A stretch of 64,000 nt of DNA from Silene conica. Its lineage: Eukaryota; Streptophyta; Magnoliopsida; Caryophyllales; Caryophyllaceae. Position numbers and translations under genes: made by a program. Under the pieces are notes generated by a model. The model saw only the letters and a program-made list of their open reading frames with translations. It had not been told where the DNA came from and did no database searches. Positions 22,535 to 34,479 of this stretch are shown here, piece by piece (positions within the stretch are counted from its first letter, which is position 1; every line of letters starts with the position of its first letter). The stretch lies in the NCBI GenBank assembly GCA_029255685.2, contig CM055319.2, forward strand, positions 13,464,247-13,528,246. Reading direction: 5' to 3'.

Positions 22535-22885
22535 GTTATTTTTCGACATTTATGTTTGTAATGACTTTTACCTTATCTAAATTTATTACTGCTTGCTTGA
22601 TTATATTTATTTATTGCTTAAATTTATTACCTTGTTGATAAAATTCTTCATCATAAACAATAAAAACACTATTTATCTAAATTTACTACTGCCAGTAAAA
22701 TTTGAATAATAATTTACTACTTATTCAAATTAATATTCAAATTTTACCGGCAGTAGTAAATTTAGATAAGTAGTGTTTTCATTGTTTATGATGAACAAGT
22801 TTATCAACAAGTAAGCAGTAAATAAAGCATAGTAATAAATTTAGATAAGGTAAAAGTCAATACAAACGTAAATGTTGAAAATAAC
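22535..22885. repeat. About 350-bp foldback (MITE-like) inverted repeat
   Basis: The left arm begins GTTATTTTTCGACATTTATG and the right arm ends AAATGTTGAAAATAAC. Inner blocks such as ACTTTTACCTTATCTAAATT pair with AATTTAGATAAGGTAAAAGT, and the arms converge at a TTCAAATTAATATT centre near 22735. It sits between the transposase and protease genes. It could be a nested foldback MITE or a structure native to element B. Confidence 0.7.
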
Positions 22886-23554
22886 ATTTTAGTTTAGGTT
22901 TCTAATATTGTGAATCATACGCCTTAAACTGTGAAACTAGAGGCTTAGTTTTACAAAATAAGATTCTAGTTTCACATAAGAAAGGCTGACATTCACAGAA
23001 ACTTAAAACTGTGAAACAAGAAGCCTACATTGTGAAACCCAAACTCTTAGTTTCACAGAATAAGGGCTTAGTTTCACAACGTAAGCTTCTAGTTTCACGG
23101 GATAAGAAAAAGAAACCTAAACTCTGAAAACAAGAAGCCTACATTGTGAAACCCTAACTCTTAGATTCACAGAAGACTATATATGTATTTGTAGTGTAAA
23201 TGGTTGTATATTGGAATAGGGTGTTTGATGATATCAACTTGAATTGGATATATAGTGCACTTGCTTACTACGTGTACTACCTTTTATGGTTGTAAAGCAG
23301 ATGCAATAAATAGGGTTCCTAAGCAAGTGGTAAGGTGACAGGTTGGAGCATTTAATTTTGAGGTAGTTGTGGCTTAATTTCAGCATCTTAACTTGTGACA
23401 TTGAATTCTGAAAGTGTGAAACCCGTTGATAAATCAGCCCTGAGTTTTTGAATTCTTAACTTGTGAAACTAGAAGCTTAGGCTGTGAAACTACATGCTTA
23501 TTTTGTGAAACTAGATGGCTATATTACAACTTCAAAATTTACAACGTCAATTTA

Positions 23555-24040
23555 CAGCAACAAAAACATCACAACAAAAACACATTTCACCAAGTTCTTC
23601 TGACTGGAATTCCTTTTCACCTTGTCCACAATTTCGAAAAATTATTTGTTGCGGCCTTAACAATGTCGAAGTCCAGTTGCAATGACTCGGCCATCTCGTT
23701 TTCATCGTTTTCATCATCTACAAGTGGAGTTAAAATCAAGCAATGAGAAGCAATATAACTCTATAAAGACATAAAATCCATCAAATCTCCAGATTCACAG
23801 CAACAAAAACATCACAACAAAAACACATTTCACCAAGTTCTTCTGACTGGAATTCCTTTTCACCTTGTCCACAATTTCGAAAAATTATTTGTTGCGGCCT
23901 TAACAATGTCGAAGTCCAGTTGCAATGACTCGGCCATCTCGTTTTCATCGTTTTCATCATCTACAAGTGGAGTTAAAATCAAGCAATGAGAAGCAATATA
24001 ACTCTATAAAGACATAAAATCTATCAAATCTCCAGATTCA
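23555..24040 (-). repeat. 243-bp tandem duplication of the protease gene's last exon
   Basis: 23555-23797 and 23798-24040 are direct copies differing by about one base. Each contains one exon (minus strand, 23617-23717 and 23860-23960) with a TTGTAG acceptor. Each encodes MMKTMKTRW or, in the phase I prefer, DDENDENEMAESLQLDFDIV then KAATNNFSKLWTR and a TGA stop. Only the first-reached copy (23860-23960) would be used by splicing. Confidence 0.85.
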
Positions 24041-27000
24041 CAGATTAAGGGTTTAGTTTCACAAGTTAAGCTTCTAGATTCACAGAAGAAGACCTGACAT
24101 TCACAGAATAAGTTTTCTTATATTGTGAAACCTAAGCTCATAAATTGTGAAACTAGAAGCTTAACTTGTGAAACTAGAAGCAGTTTTGGTGAATGCTAAG
24201 TGCTGAGATTCACTGAATAAGGTCTGAGACTCACCAAATGATGACTGACTAAGTTTAACAAAACTACACACCTTGTTTTTTGTTGAGGAAACTTCAAGAT
24301 TGACAACGTCGGTTTCACCAACGTGGGAAGGGACATTATCCCAAACAACATGATCCCCAACAACATGAGAATCAGATACAATTCATTCACAAAAAAGTCA
24401 TTCAATTGACAGGCTTTAGCTTCATTTTTTGCTTTTTCGATTTAACAAGGGAAGACCTATACAACCAAAACAAGTACAATATACATATTACAATATATTC
24501 AGCCAAGGAATTAAGAATTTAAAACTTTAATGTGTAGATTCACAAAGTAAGACCTGGCAGTATTCTCATTCCACATAAGAAGTTCCAACATGATCGACTT
24601 TCGATACTCTACCAAATCCTGCATAGAGTGATGTATATTATTAATGAAGTGTATTCATGCTAATATTGGTGGAATGCACGGCTTTATTTTCATATAGTAA
24701 TGAACTCACCTCAAAATAGTCACTGTTCGTCCATAAACTCTGATCTTCCAATGCACTCAACCACTTTAGCAGAAAGACTCCACAATCATAACTAGACAAA
24801 AAAACATTTAAGCACTTATGAGTGTAACAAAGTTTCACAGAATAAGGTCTGAGATTCACTGAACAAGGTCTGAAATTCAACAAATGATCACAGACTAAGT
24901 TTAACAAAACAAGTCAAACTACGCACCCCGTTTTTTGTTGAGTGACTTCGAGATTGACAAAATCATTCATGTGCATGTTCTTCAAAGATTTGTACGACTC
25001 TCCCAAAATAGTTGCAACATTGTACAACTGAGAAGAAAAGGACAATAAAAGATCAAAAATATATTTTGGGGTATACTAAAACAAAAACTCTACAATATTT
25101 TGGAAAAAAAATCATACAATGTCCATGGCCTTGTTGTTTTCTTTATCCACTTTTATATCCATGGATGAGTCAAGGATGTAATTTTTTTGCTTCTTTATGT
25201 CGCAAATACAAGCCCACCAATGCTTCAATGTTTCGCTATGCAAAGGGATAAAAACCTGAGATAGTAAATGTACAAGAATAATCAATCAAAAAACACACAT
25301 GAATGACAGTAAATAAATAACAAAATGAATAGCAGAACTGAAGGATCTGACCAAATCAATCTGGCTACCATCTACTGGAGTGTATGAGGACTTTATATAT
25401 TGACCCCAAATCTCTGGGTTAGTATCTGCATTAAGACCCTGAATGACACAAAAAAGGCAATTTTAGTCTCTGGATGAGCAACTTTCAGAATGAAAAACAC
25501 TTGAATATCAACATCTGAAGGATTTGAAGCTCACATATACTGTCGTTGGCAAGTAAATCACATCTTTTTTACCAACTGTGCGCTTAATCCCAACAATATC
25601 AATGATCTACAAATAAAACGTGCACAAAATGAAGCATCCACTTTCACGAAATCACCATCAAGTTTCACAAAATAACCTCTAAGATTCGCAGAATAAGGTC
25701 CGAGATTCACCAAATAAGGAACCATGTAAAAAAAGAAACATGGTCAGGAATGGGAAAATAATACTTACCTGATCCATAATAAGGCCACGCGAATTAAGAG
25801 TCTGCAAAACATCTCTAGTGACTTCCATCCACGGAGTGGACACCAGAACCTCACTTAATTATTGAACAAAATGCAATTAGTCAATATATCTCACACAATT
25901 TAAAAAAACATAATTCAAGAAATCAAAGAAAAAGTATGACATTACAATTTGGTTGCGATTGTTCTTCTCCCAACACAAGCCACCAATTCATTCACAGTAA
26001 AAGGTGGTGTCATAGAGGAACTCGATTCTAGTGCATCTTTTGTGACTATTTCTTTGGACAGGTTAACAGAACATGTAACAATATGATAGCACACCCGCAA
26101 TGCAAAACGCTTGCGCTGAGTTTCCTATTGATGCAAACAAAATGGGTTTCAGAAAAACTAGGAAATAAAGTTGTGGCAATTGTATAGAAATTAAATTAGA
26201 TGTTGAAAAGCAATCTTACAGTATTTATGGTTATTACAGAATTAGTTTTGCTCCCTTTGTAATTCTCCATTATGTTCAGCAGATAGAGGCCATTATCAAT
26301 TTGTGAGGATTTCAGATTTGATTTTGGGATAAACACTTCTGGAATCGTCATTGAAGCAATACTTGTCACTGCTGGGAACTTTGATTGAAGAAGGTTGATG
26401 AGCCTGTGTTGCTGTATGAACAAAAGAGTAATTACAAAGAGAAATTAGTAAGGTAATGGAGTAAGAACGAGTCCCAAAATAGGTAAAATAGATGTACCGT
26501 ATGTTTTAAAAAAGAAGTATAATCAACAGGTGTGTCTTTCATAGTATGGATGACTTGGCATTTGCAAGATTCCAGTCTCAGATCAAAACAAAACAAGAAC
26601 GGTGGGCATTCGGGAGAGATGATTGGAGTCAAAATCTGGAAGACAACAGATAAAAATGCAATGAATAAAAAAGACAAGTCCACCTTAAAGCTGGAATTTA
26701 ATAAGACCAAATATAAAAAAACTTACTAATTGGGTAGCAGCAACATCAACATTGTCGAGACACTGGAACAAAAATCGAATCATGTGTGAGTAATGATTAT
26801 AAGTGCACACCATGTAAAATGGGATTATTGAAAAGGGGTAGAGAGACTAACACTGTGCGTGGAGTGTGGCACAAATAAACGACAAGCAGAATCTCGTGAT
26901 CTCAAGCTCTCACTACTGTTTAGAAACTCACACCAAACATCTATCACAGCAGAAGATACTTGATCACTTTCAGACAAACTCAGCAATTGCTTCCTTGTCA

Positions 27001-29639
27001 ATTTCTGGGTTTGACTTTTGAAAAGAATGTCACTGGAAACAGTCATTAAAAGCATAGGTCACACCCTCAAATGGTATTAAATATACGATCAAAATTAAAA
27101 AAGAAGAGTATTTTGATTTTTAGTAAGTTTGACCAAACTGTGAAACTAAAAGCTTAACTTGTGAAACTGCATGCTTATTCTGTGAAACAGGAAGCACATA
27201 TTGTGAAACTGTGAAACTAGATGCTCAACTTGTGAAACAATAAACTTCTTCTGTGAAACTAGAAGCTTACATTATGAAACTAGCAGCTTATTCTGTGAAA
27301 CTGGAAGGACATACTGTGAAACTAGATGCTTAACATGTGAAACTAGAAACTTATCCTGTGAAACCAGAAGCTTATTCTGTGAAACAAGAAGTTTACATTG
27401 TGAAACCCAAACTCTTAAATTTCTTAGAATAAGGGCTTAGTTTCACAACATAAGCTTCTAGTTTCACAGAATAAGGGCTGTGAGACAAGAAGCTTATTCT
27501 GTGAAACTAGAAGCTTATTAAGTGAAACTGGAAGGCTAATATTGTGAAACATGTTAATAAAACAGGCTGAAATATTAAAATACAAGGTTTGAAAATTCAT
27601 AAAATAAGTCAATACCTTTCACATGAATCCAAAAATATGAAATCCAATACAGACTTCTCCGCTTGAGTAAAACCCTTAAGAATATTCATGTTTCTCTGGA
27701 AATACGGAGATCGATAGACCTCTGATGGAACTATGGCCCTCTTCACCTTTGGATTGACAGGTGAATGACATTCACCTTTGGATCGACGCTTGTAAACATT
27801 CGGAGTATCTCCTACGTCAATGACCTCTTTATCACTGCTCCCTACCACAGGATGATCCTCTACCACTGGTGTGGACATAGAAGGTCGTCCAGGTCCTTCA
27901 GCATGAACATATGATGTTGAAGGTTCGGGCTGATTAGGTTGAACACAAGATGTTGAACGATCGGGTTCGGGTTCATCACAACATGTTGAATGTTCAAGTT
28001 TAGGTTCAGGTTCAGGTTCACGTTCAGGTTCAGGTTCACGTTCACGTTCGGGTTGAGAGGGTTGAGATAAAAAGTGGTCATCAACTGGAAAGAGCCTAAA
28101 GGTTGGCATTTCTGATTTTGGTGGTGAACAATGTGGATGTATTGGTTGAAAGGAGCCACCCATTATGTCCAATGCCGCCAACAATTCAGCTTCAGACCAC
28201 CCATAAAAGTTATCCACATCCTCATGAATATTCTCACCAATACCATCCACAGTCGCCTTCTCGTTATGCTTCTCATTATCATCATTCTCCAAATTATCAT
28301 CAATCTCCCCACTATCCTCATCCTGCTCATTATTTGCTGTCTCAACATTCTCCTCATTCTGCTCATTATTATCTTGTTAAGACAACCTAAATCCATCTAC
28401 AATACCATCAACAGCTGCAACTAGTTTAGAAACTGTTGCTGACGAAGGTAATTTGACGGAAGCTTGACTGACAAGACTTTTGTAGTTCATGAAAGCATGA
28501 GCCATTACTTTTGCTGATTTCACAAGCTTAGTAACAAGCTTCACATCACTGCTATCTTCAGAAATGCCAGGCTTTTCAGTTTCTCCTTCATGTTTGGGTT
28601 GTTCAGATTTTCCAGATTCTTCTTGTTCAGATTCTTCTTGTTCAGGTTGCCGAACAACAATTTGCTGAACAGATGATTTAGATTTTTGTGCTTGCTTGGC
28701 TGTTGCAAACTCAATAGCAAGCAAAGGTTCATGCTGCTCACGGGTGACAATTGGAGGCTCAACAGAACCCCTGCCGAAAGTTCTCTCCTTGGAAGTTGGG
28801 TCATTCAATTCCTCCTTAATTCTCTTGGATATAGCATCTTTTGTCCAAGTCGATAACGTAGGAAATTGACGACTCACAATGCGGGATTTAAAGACACAAC
28901 GGTCTAGATAAATGAAGAACAACACAATAATCGGTCCACCAAACCAATTCTCTTTCACCTGTTTAACCCCAAACTCTTCCTTTTGCCAAGACTGAACTTG
29001 GTCAGCCAATTCCTTTTTTATAAAGTTGCACCAGTTGAAACTGGAGATCAACTCAGTATTCACCAGACTTTTCAGCACTTTCAAACTGACCTTGTTCCCT
29101 ACAACACCGCCTGAAAGAGCAGAGAAAATATAAACGATGAAGTTGCGTTTGAAATCATCTCCTCCATCTCTTTGTGTAGTGAACTTTTGCAGAACATGTT
29201 TGACGTCAATGGAACCAACGCCATATTGTTTAGTGAACTTCCCCAAAGTAGATAAATAAAGGGGGCACTTATCTCCATTTATCGCTTCAACAACAACATT
29301 GGGACCCATTGGCAATCCAAGACATAGATGTATATCCTCCTCTAAAATTGGAAGCTTCCCACCCAACAAACATCCTTTTATTGGGTTATAATTTGAAACT
29401 AGCCAATATGCTAAGTTTCCTGGAAGAACATCCGTTTTAAGAAGTAAAAGACCCCCAAACCCCATTTCTTTGATAGCTTGAATCTGCTGTTCTGAGGGTG
29501 GACTATGGATAAAGTTGTAAAGCCCAGCAGGAGACATCCAGGTCCTCAATGACGGCAATCGCTCTTTATAGTTTCGTTTCTTTTTTGCAGCAGGTTCAAC
29601 TATTTCACTAGTAGAAGATGGATGTTCCGATCGCTTCAT
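23617..29639 (-). pseudogene. Ulp1-type (C48) cysteine protease gene with long N-terminal domain
   Basis: A multi-exon minus-strand gene whose product would cleave SUMO-like conjugates. The large first exon (ATG 29639, or the upstream MHNRKQAN) encodes a helical domain typical of transposon-linked Ulp1 proteins in plants (DUF1985/mobile-domain-like): NPIKGCLLGGKLPILEEDIH, DFKRNFIVYIFSALSGG, ENWFGGPIIVLFFIYLD. A Pro/Glu-rich linker follows (27900-28100). Smaller exons follow at roughly 27000-26820, 26640-26520, 26420-26196, 26120-25940 and 25850-25340. The catalytic part is VFIPLHSETLKHWWACICDI with NYILDSS (exon 25118-25255; His and Asp), exon 24927-25027, then YDCGVFLLKWLSALED (exon 24710-24791; Cys) and LVEYRKSIMLELLMWN. 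An in-frame TAA at 28377-28379 splits the N-terminal region, with the frame open again on its other side. Confidence 0.8.
27120..27600. repeat. TGTGAAAC / TTTCACA motif array in the protease gene
   Basis: More than a dozen motif copies in both orientations, in an interval that behaves as an intron between the exons at about 27000 and 27609. Confidence 0.8.
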
Positions 29640-30331
29640 ATTAGCTTGCTTCCTGTTATGCATAAATGGTAGAATACACGAATTAAGAAAATAAGTTTCA
29701 CAGAAGAATGATCTAGTTTCACAAAATAAGCTTCTAGTTTCACAGAAAAAGGAAAATAAACTTAAACTGTGAAACAAGAAGCTTACATTGTGAAACTAGA
29801 AGCTTATTCCGTGAATCTCAGGTAAAAAGTAAATACAAACGAATTAAGAAAATAAGTTTCACAGAAGAAGGATCTAGTTTCACAAAATAAGTTTCTAGTT
29901 TCACAGAAGAAGGATCTAGTTTCACAAAATAAACTTCTAGTTTCACATAAAAAGGAAAATAAACTTAAACTGTGAAACAAGAAGCTTACATTGTGAAACC
30001 CAAACTCTTAGATTCACAGAATAAGGGCTGAGATTCACACAATAAGCTTGTAGTTTCACAGAAGAAGTTTTGACATTCACAGAATAAAGAAAATAAACTT
30101 AAACTGTGAAACAAGAAGCTTAACTTGTTAAACACAAACTCTTAGATTCACAGATTAAGGGCTTAGTTTCACAACATAAGTTTCTAGATTCACAGAAGAA
30201 GACCTGACATTCACATAATAAGTTTTCTTACATTGTGAAACCTAGGGTCATAAATTGTGAAACTAGAAGCTTAACTTGTGAAACTAGAAGCAGTTTTGGT
30301 GAATGCTAAGTGCTCTTATTATTTAATGATT
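29640..30331. repeat. Motif-dense upstream region of the protease gene
   Basis: About 25 GTTTCACA/TGTGAAAC or TTCACAGA motifs in both orientations, with AAGCTT cores. It would contain the protease promoter and 5' UTR. In one frame the array reads FCETRSLFCETRSFFCETYF, a by-product and not a protein domain. Confidence 0.75.
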
Positions 30332-31157
30332 TAAAACGGGACGGGAAAGGGTTTAGGGTTGGATTAGGGGGATCCGCTACCGCAGATCCCCCTAATCCAA
30401 CCCTAAACCCTTCCCTTGCTTCTTAGTTGAACGGTAGATTCGACACCCGAAACATAAAACGGGACGGGAAAGGGTTTAGGGTTGGATTAGAGGGATCCGC
30501 TACCGCGGATCCCCCTAATCCAACCCTAAACCCTTCCCTTGCTTCTTAGTCGAACGACAGATAAGACACCCTAGAGGGGGACGGATGAACCCTTTTTTTG
30601 GGACGGGTGAAAATATGGGGCCGGGTATTCCTAAACCTAAAACGGGACGGGAAAGGGTTTAGGGTTGGATTAGGGGTATCCGCTACCGCGGATCCCCCTA
30701 ATCTAACCCTAAACCCTTCCCTTGCTTGTTAGTCGAACGGTAGATTCGACACCCGAAACATAAAACGGGACGGGAAAGGGTTTAGGGTTGGATTAGGGTG
30801 TAGCGGATCCCCCTAATCCAACCCTAAACCCTTCCCTTGCTTCTTCGTCGAACGGTAAATAAGACACCCTAGAGGGGGACGGGTGAACCCTTTTTTGGGG
30901 ACGGGTGAAAATAAGGGGCCGGGTATTCCTAAACCTAAAACGGGACGGGAAAGGGTTTAGGGTTGGATTAGGGGGATCTGCTACCGCGGATCCCCCTAAT
31001 CCAACCCTAAACCCTTCCCTTGCTTCTTAGTCGAACGGTAGATATGACACCCGAAACATAACGGGACGGGAAAGGGTTTAGGGTTGGATTACCGCGGATC
31101 CCCCTAATCCAACCCTAAACCCTTCCCTTGATTCTTAGTCGAACGGCAGATACGACA
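30332..31157. repeat. Array of six palindromic hairpin units with dimeric period
   Basis: Each unit has the arm GGGAAAGGGTTTAGGGTTGG then ATTAGGGGGATCCGC, a short TACC loop, and the reverse arm GCGGATCCCCCTAATCC then AACCCTAAACCCTTCCC. Units start near 30332, 30455, 30638, 30761, 30937 and 31058. Spacers alternate between short (CGACACCCGAAACAT) and long (CACCCTAGAGGGGGACGG onward), so the true repeat is a dimer of about 300 bp, present three times. A partial copy of one arm lies at about 22455-22485. Confidence 0.9.
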
Positions 31158-31900
31158 CCAAAAACCTAAAACTGTGAAACAAAAGAAGCTTACAATGTGA
31201 AACCCAAACTCTTACATTCACAAAATAAAGGGCTTAGTTTCACAAAATAGGCTTCTAGTTTCACAGAATAAGGTTGACATTCACAGAATAAGGAAAAGAA
31301 AATTATTAAACTGTGAAACAAAGAAGCTTACAATATAAAACCCAAAATCTTAGATTCACATAATAAGAGCTTAGTTTCACAGAATAAGCTTCTAGTTTCA
31401 AAGAATAAGAGCTGACAATTCACATAATAAAGAAAAGAAAATTATTAAACTGTGAAACATAGAAGCTTACTATGTGAAACCCAAACTCTTAGATTCACAG
31501 AATAAGAGCTTAGTTTCACAATATAAGCTTCTAGTTTCACAGAATAAGGACTAACATTCACAGAATAAAGAAAAGAAAATTATTAAACTGTGAAACAAAG
31601 AAGCTTATAATGTGAAACCCAAACTCTTAGATTCACAGAATAAGAGCTTAGTTTCACAAAATAAGCTTCTAGTTTCACAGAATAAGAGCTGACATTCACA
31701 GAATAGCTCTTAGATTCGGATGATTCACAAAATAAAAAGGAAAATAAACTTGATTAATTAAAAAGATCATTCATACATATCTGGATAATTATACATAGCT
31801 AGATAATTATACAATAGTCTGGCTCATTCATTTAGGCCAGCCAGTACATGCACAAATTCAAGCACTTAAAATTCAGAGAAAAAAAAGGACACATCAAATT
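31158..31900. repeat. Motif array downstream of F-box-like gene 1
   Basis: 31170-31740 holds four near-regular blocks of about 120 bases, each with TGTGAAAC, ATTCACA, GTTTCACA and AAGCTTCTAGTTTCACAGAA, in mixed orientation. 31740-31900 is AT-rich with no gene and may be the 3' UTR of F-box-like gene 1. Confidence 0.7.
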
Positions 31901-32515
31901 TCAGTACTCCAAATTTGCTAAGTCAGCAGGAGATGGCGTTGATGCTGTCATCCGATATAACTCGTAGTATGCGAAGGTATCTAGTAGGCTATACACTTTT
32001 GGTCGTGCTTTCAAAGACTTTACGAAATTAATAACTGTTGTCATTTCATCAGCTGTAAGGTCGCGAAGGTGTTCTTGTTGGAATGGATTTTTCAGTTGAC
32101 TGAAATGCAAGAGAGTCTCAATTCCCTTTGATGATTCCTGGAAACACTTGCACCTTTTGTAAATGATTTTGCCACCCCTACGAATACTACGAATAATACG
32201 GACACCATTGATGTCGTTTTTGCGCAGGGTAAGACAATATGCGCTCTGAATGAATGGCGCACGTGGATGAATAAGAAAATACTGACACCATCTTTTGCAA
32301 ACCATTCCCATGTTTGCTTTATCGTCATTGCTAAGTCGCTGAAATATGGAGTCAACTAAGTCTTCATTGGTGAAAACAGAATATAATGGTGCTTGGTTAC
32401 GGTTGCTAGTGAAGTTCATGTCCGCTAATGGATGTTTTTTGGAGTTAACGAAATCCTCTAAATCTGCTGCAACTTCATTGACTACCCACCCCTTGCACCA
32501 ACCGTCAATAACCAT
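31901..32515 (-). CDS. F-box-like protein 1 (element cargo)
   Basis: A 204-aa frame starting MVIDGWCKGWVVNEVAADLE. Residues about 50-100 resemble an F-box, the segment that docks substrate receptors onto SKP1 in SCF ubiquitin ligases: FTNEDLVDSIFQRLSNDDKA then MGMVCKRWCQYF. Downstream is a family-specific region, NDINGVRIIRS, IYKRCKCFQES and HLRDLTADEM, for which I recognise no known repeat (no LRR or Kelch). Alternate upstream in-frame Mets exist, but that part is encoded by the TGTGAAAC array, so the WCKGWVVN-proximal Met is preferred. It is the most diverged of three tandem copies, intact, on the same strand as the protease gene and outside its exons. Confidence 0.6.
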   Translation of the reverse strand: MVIDGWCKGWVVNEVAADLEDFVNSKKHPLADMNFTSNRNQAPLYSVFTNEDLVDSIFQRLSNDDKANMGMVCKRWCQYFLIHPRAPFIQSAYCLTLRKNDINGVRIIRSIRRGGKIIYKRCKCFQESSKGIETLLHFSQLKNPFQQEHLRDLTADEMTTVINFVKSLKARPKVYSLLDTFAYYELYRMTASTPSPADLANLEY

Positions 32516-33089
32516 TTTTTGATAAATAGGAACTGGTAATGAAAGCAGTACACAAACAACACAGCACATCAATATCACATGAAATTTTAGAAATGTAAGA
32601 AAACAGGAAGCTATGGGCTTAGTTTCACAAGTTAAGCTTCTTGTTTCACATAATAAGGGATTAATTTCACAGCCTAATCTTCTAGTTTCACAGAATAACG
32701 AAAATAACAATGAAACGAGAAGCTTACATTGTGAAACCCAAACCCTCAGATTTCACAACCTAAGCTTCTAGTTTCACAACATAAGCTTCTAGATTCACAA
32801 CACAAGCTTCTAGTTTCACAACATAAGCTTGTAGTTTCACAACATAAGGAAAAGAAACTTAAGATATGGGATGAGAATAAAAAAACAGGCACTTAGATTC
32901 ACACAGCTAGATAATAAGGAAAATAAACTTGATTCATTAAATATATCATTCATACATAGCTAGGTAATTACACAAAAAGGCTGCCTTGATAGACGTAATT
33001 ACAGAAGAGCACTACAAAACACTAAAACCGAGCACATTTAGACCAACCACTATCACGGCAAAAAGTGATACAAAAGTTGAGGAGCTGTG
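32516..33089. repeat. Motif array between F-box-like genes 1 and 2
   Basis: 32590-32860 contains about a dozen GTTTCACA/TTTCACAACATAAGCTTCT motifs. The rest is AT-rich. It would act as promoter and 3' flank for adjacent same-strand genes. No other gene is seen. Confidence 0.65.
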
Positions 33090-33716
33090 CTACATATCGA
33101 GCAACAAAGGTAAATCTAAATATGATAAAGTTGCCCAAGTCAGCAAGTGTGTTGCAGTAGCAAGTGATATGTCATGTTTTGGAGATGGCACATGTAAATT
33201 GTCAATCAACTCATTCACTTTTGGGTTTTCAGCACCAATGAGATCTCTAAGGTGTCCTCTTTGCAAAAGATTGTCGCCTTGGTAAAAATGTAGGAGTAAT
33301 TTAGCTCCCGGATCATTAGTCATAAAGCACTTGCATCTTTTATAAATTATTCTATAACCCCTACGAATGATTCTCACACCATTGACATCATTAATATGCA
33401 GAGAAATCACATACACAACTGCAATGACAGGTGCACTAGGGTGTATGAGGAAAAGCTGAGACCAGTTCCGACAGACCAACGCCATGTTTGCCTTATCTTG
33501 GTTACACTTAAGTCGTTTGAAGATGCTATTCATTACATCTTGATTATTGAAAACAACCAGTTGAGGTTGATAACGATTGTTAGTGAGCTCAACAGTCCGT
33601 AAGGGAGCAAATGAGAATTTCATAGCCTCTTTTTTTTCTCTTATATAATTCCGGACAAAATATGCTTTATCCTCTGCAAGAACATTCACTACCCACCCCT
33701 TGCACCATGTTTCCAT
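33090..33716 (-). CDS. F-box-like protein 2 (element cargo)
   Basis: A 208-aa frame starting METWCKGWVVN. The F-box-like segment is FNNQDVMNSIFKRLKCNQDK then ANMALVCRNWSQLFLIHPSA. The shared downstream blocks follow: NDVNGVRIIRRGYRIIYKRC, CFMTNDPGAKLLLHF and RGHLRDLIGAE. It is much closer to copy 3 than to copy 1, and similarity to copy 3 continues into the 3' flank (TAATTACAGAAGAGCACTAC in both), showing a segmental tandem duplication. The frame is intact, so it may have been coding recently. Confidence 0.6.
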   Translation of the reverse strand: METWCKGWVVNVLAEDKAYFVRNYIREKKEAMKFSFAPLRTVELTNNRYQPQLVVFNNQDVMNSIFKRLKCNQDKANMALVCRNWSQLFLIHPSAPVIAVVYVISLHINDVNGVRIIRRGYRIIYKRCKCFMTNDPGAKLLLHFYQGDNLLQRGHLRDLIGAENPKVNELIDNLHVPSPKHDISLATATHLLTWATLSYLDLPLLLDM

Positions 33717-34479
33717 AATTGACCAGAGGTAAGGAAGGTTAAAACCACAAAGTAACCTACAAGCATTACAAATAAAATAAAAAAACATACATTGTGAAAC
33801 CCAGACTATTACATTTCACATAATAAGGGCTTAGTTTCACAAGCTAAGCTTCTAGTTTCACAGAATAAGGGCTGAGAATCACAGAAAAAGCCAAAGAAAA
33901 CTTAAACTGTGAAAACAAGAAGCTTACATTGTGAAACACAAAACTCTTACATTCACAAAATATGGGCTTAGTTACACAATATAAGCTTCTAGTTTCACAG
34001 AATAAGGAAAAGAACACTTAAACAAGAAACTTACATTGTGAAACCCAAACTCTTAAATTTCACAGAATAGGGGCTTAGTTTCACAATATAAGATTCTAGT
34101 TTCACAATGAAAGATTCTAGTTTCACAGAATAAGGAAAAGAACACTTAAACAAGAAGCTAAGAAGCTTACATTGTGAAACTCAAACTCTTAGATTTCACT
34201 GAATAAGGGCTTAGTTTCACAACATAAGCTTCTAGTTTCACAGAATAACAAAAAAAGAATTAAAACTTAAGATATCGGATGTGAATTACAAAAACAGGCA
34301 CTTAGATTCACAAAATAATAAGGAAAAGAAACTTGATTAATTAAAAATATCATTCATATATAGCTAGATAATTACACAAAAGGCTGGCTTGATAGATGTA
34401 ATTACAGAAGAGCACTACAAAAAGACATTTAGGCCAGCCACTAAGATGCAAAAAGGTGATACAAAGTTGAGCAGCTATG
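33717..34479. repeat. Motif array between F-box-like genes 2 and 3
   Basis: 33795-34250 has about 25 TTTCACA/TGTGAAAC motifs in four similar blocks, mostly with AAGCTTCTAGTTTCACAGAA. 34250-34479 is AT-rich 3' flank that matches 32870-33089. Confidence 0.65.

Noticed and set aside
29640-29777. FCETRS repeat as a protein domain at the start of the protease gene
   Set aside because: The residues are the TGTGAAAC motif array read in frame. The same peptide appears in unrelated frames across element B.
30332-31157. TTTAGGG-containing units as interstitial telomere repeats
   Set aside because: TTTAGGG occurs once per arm within a longer palindromic unit and is not tandemly repeated.
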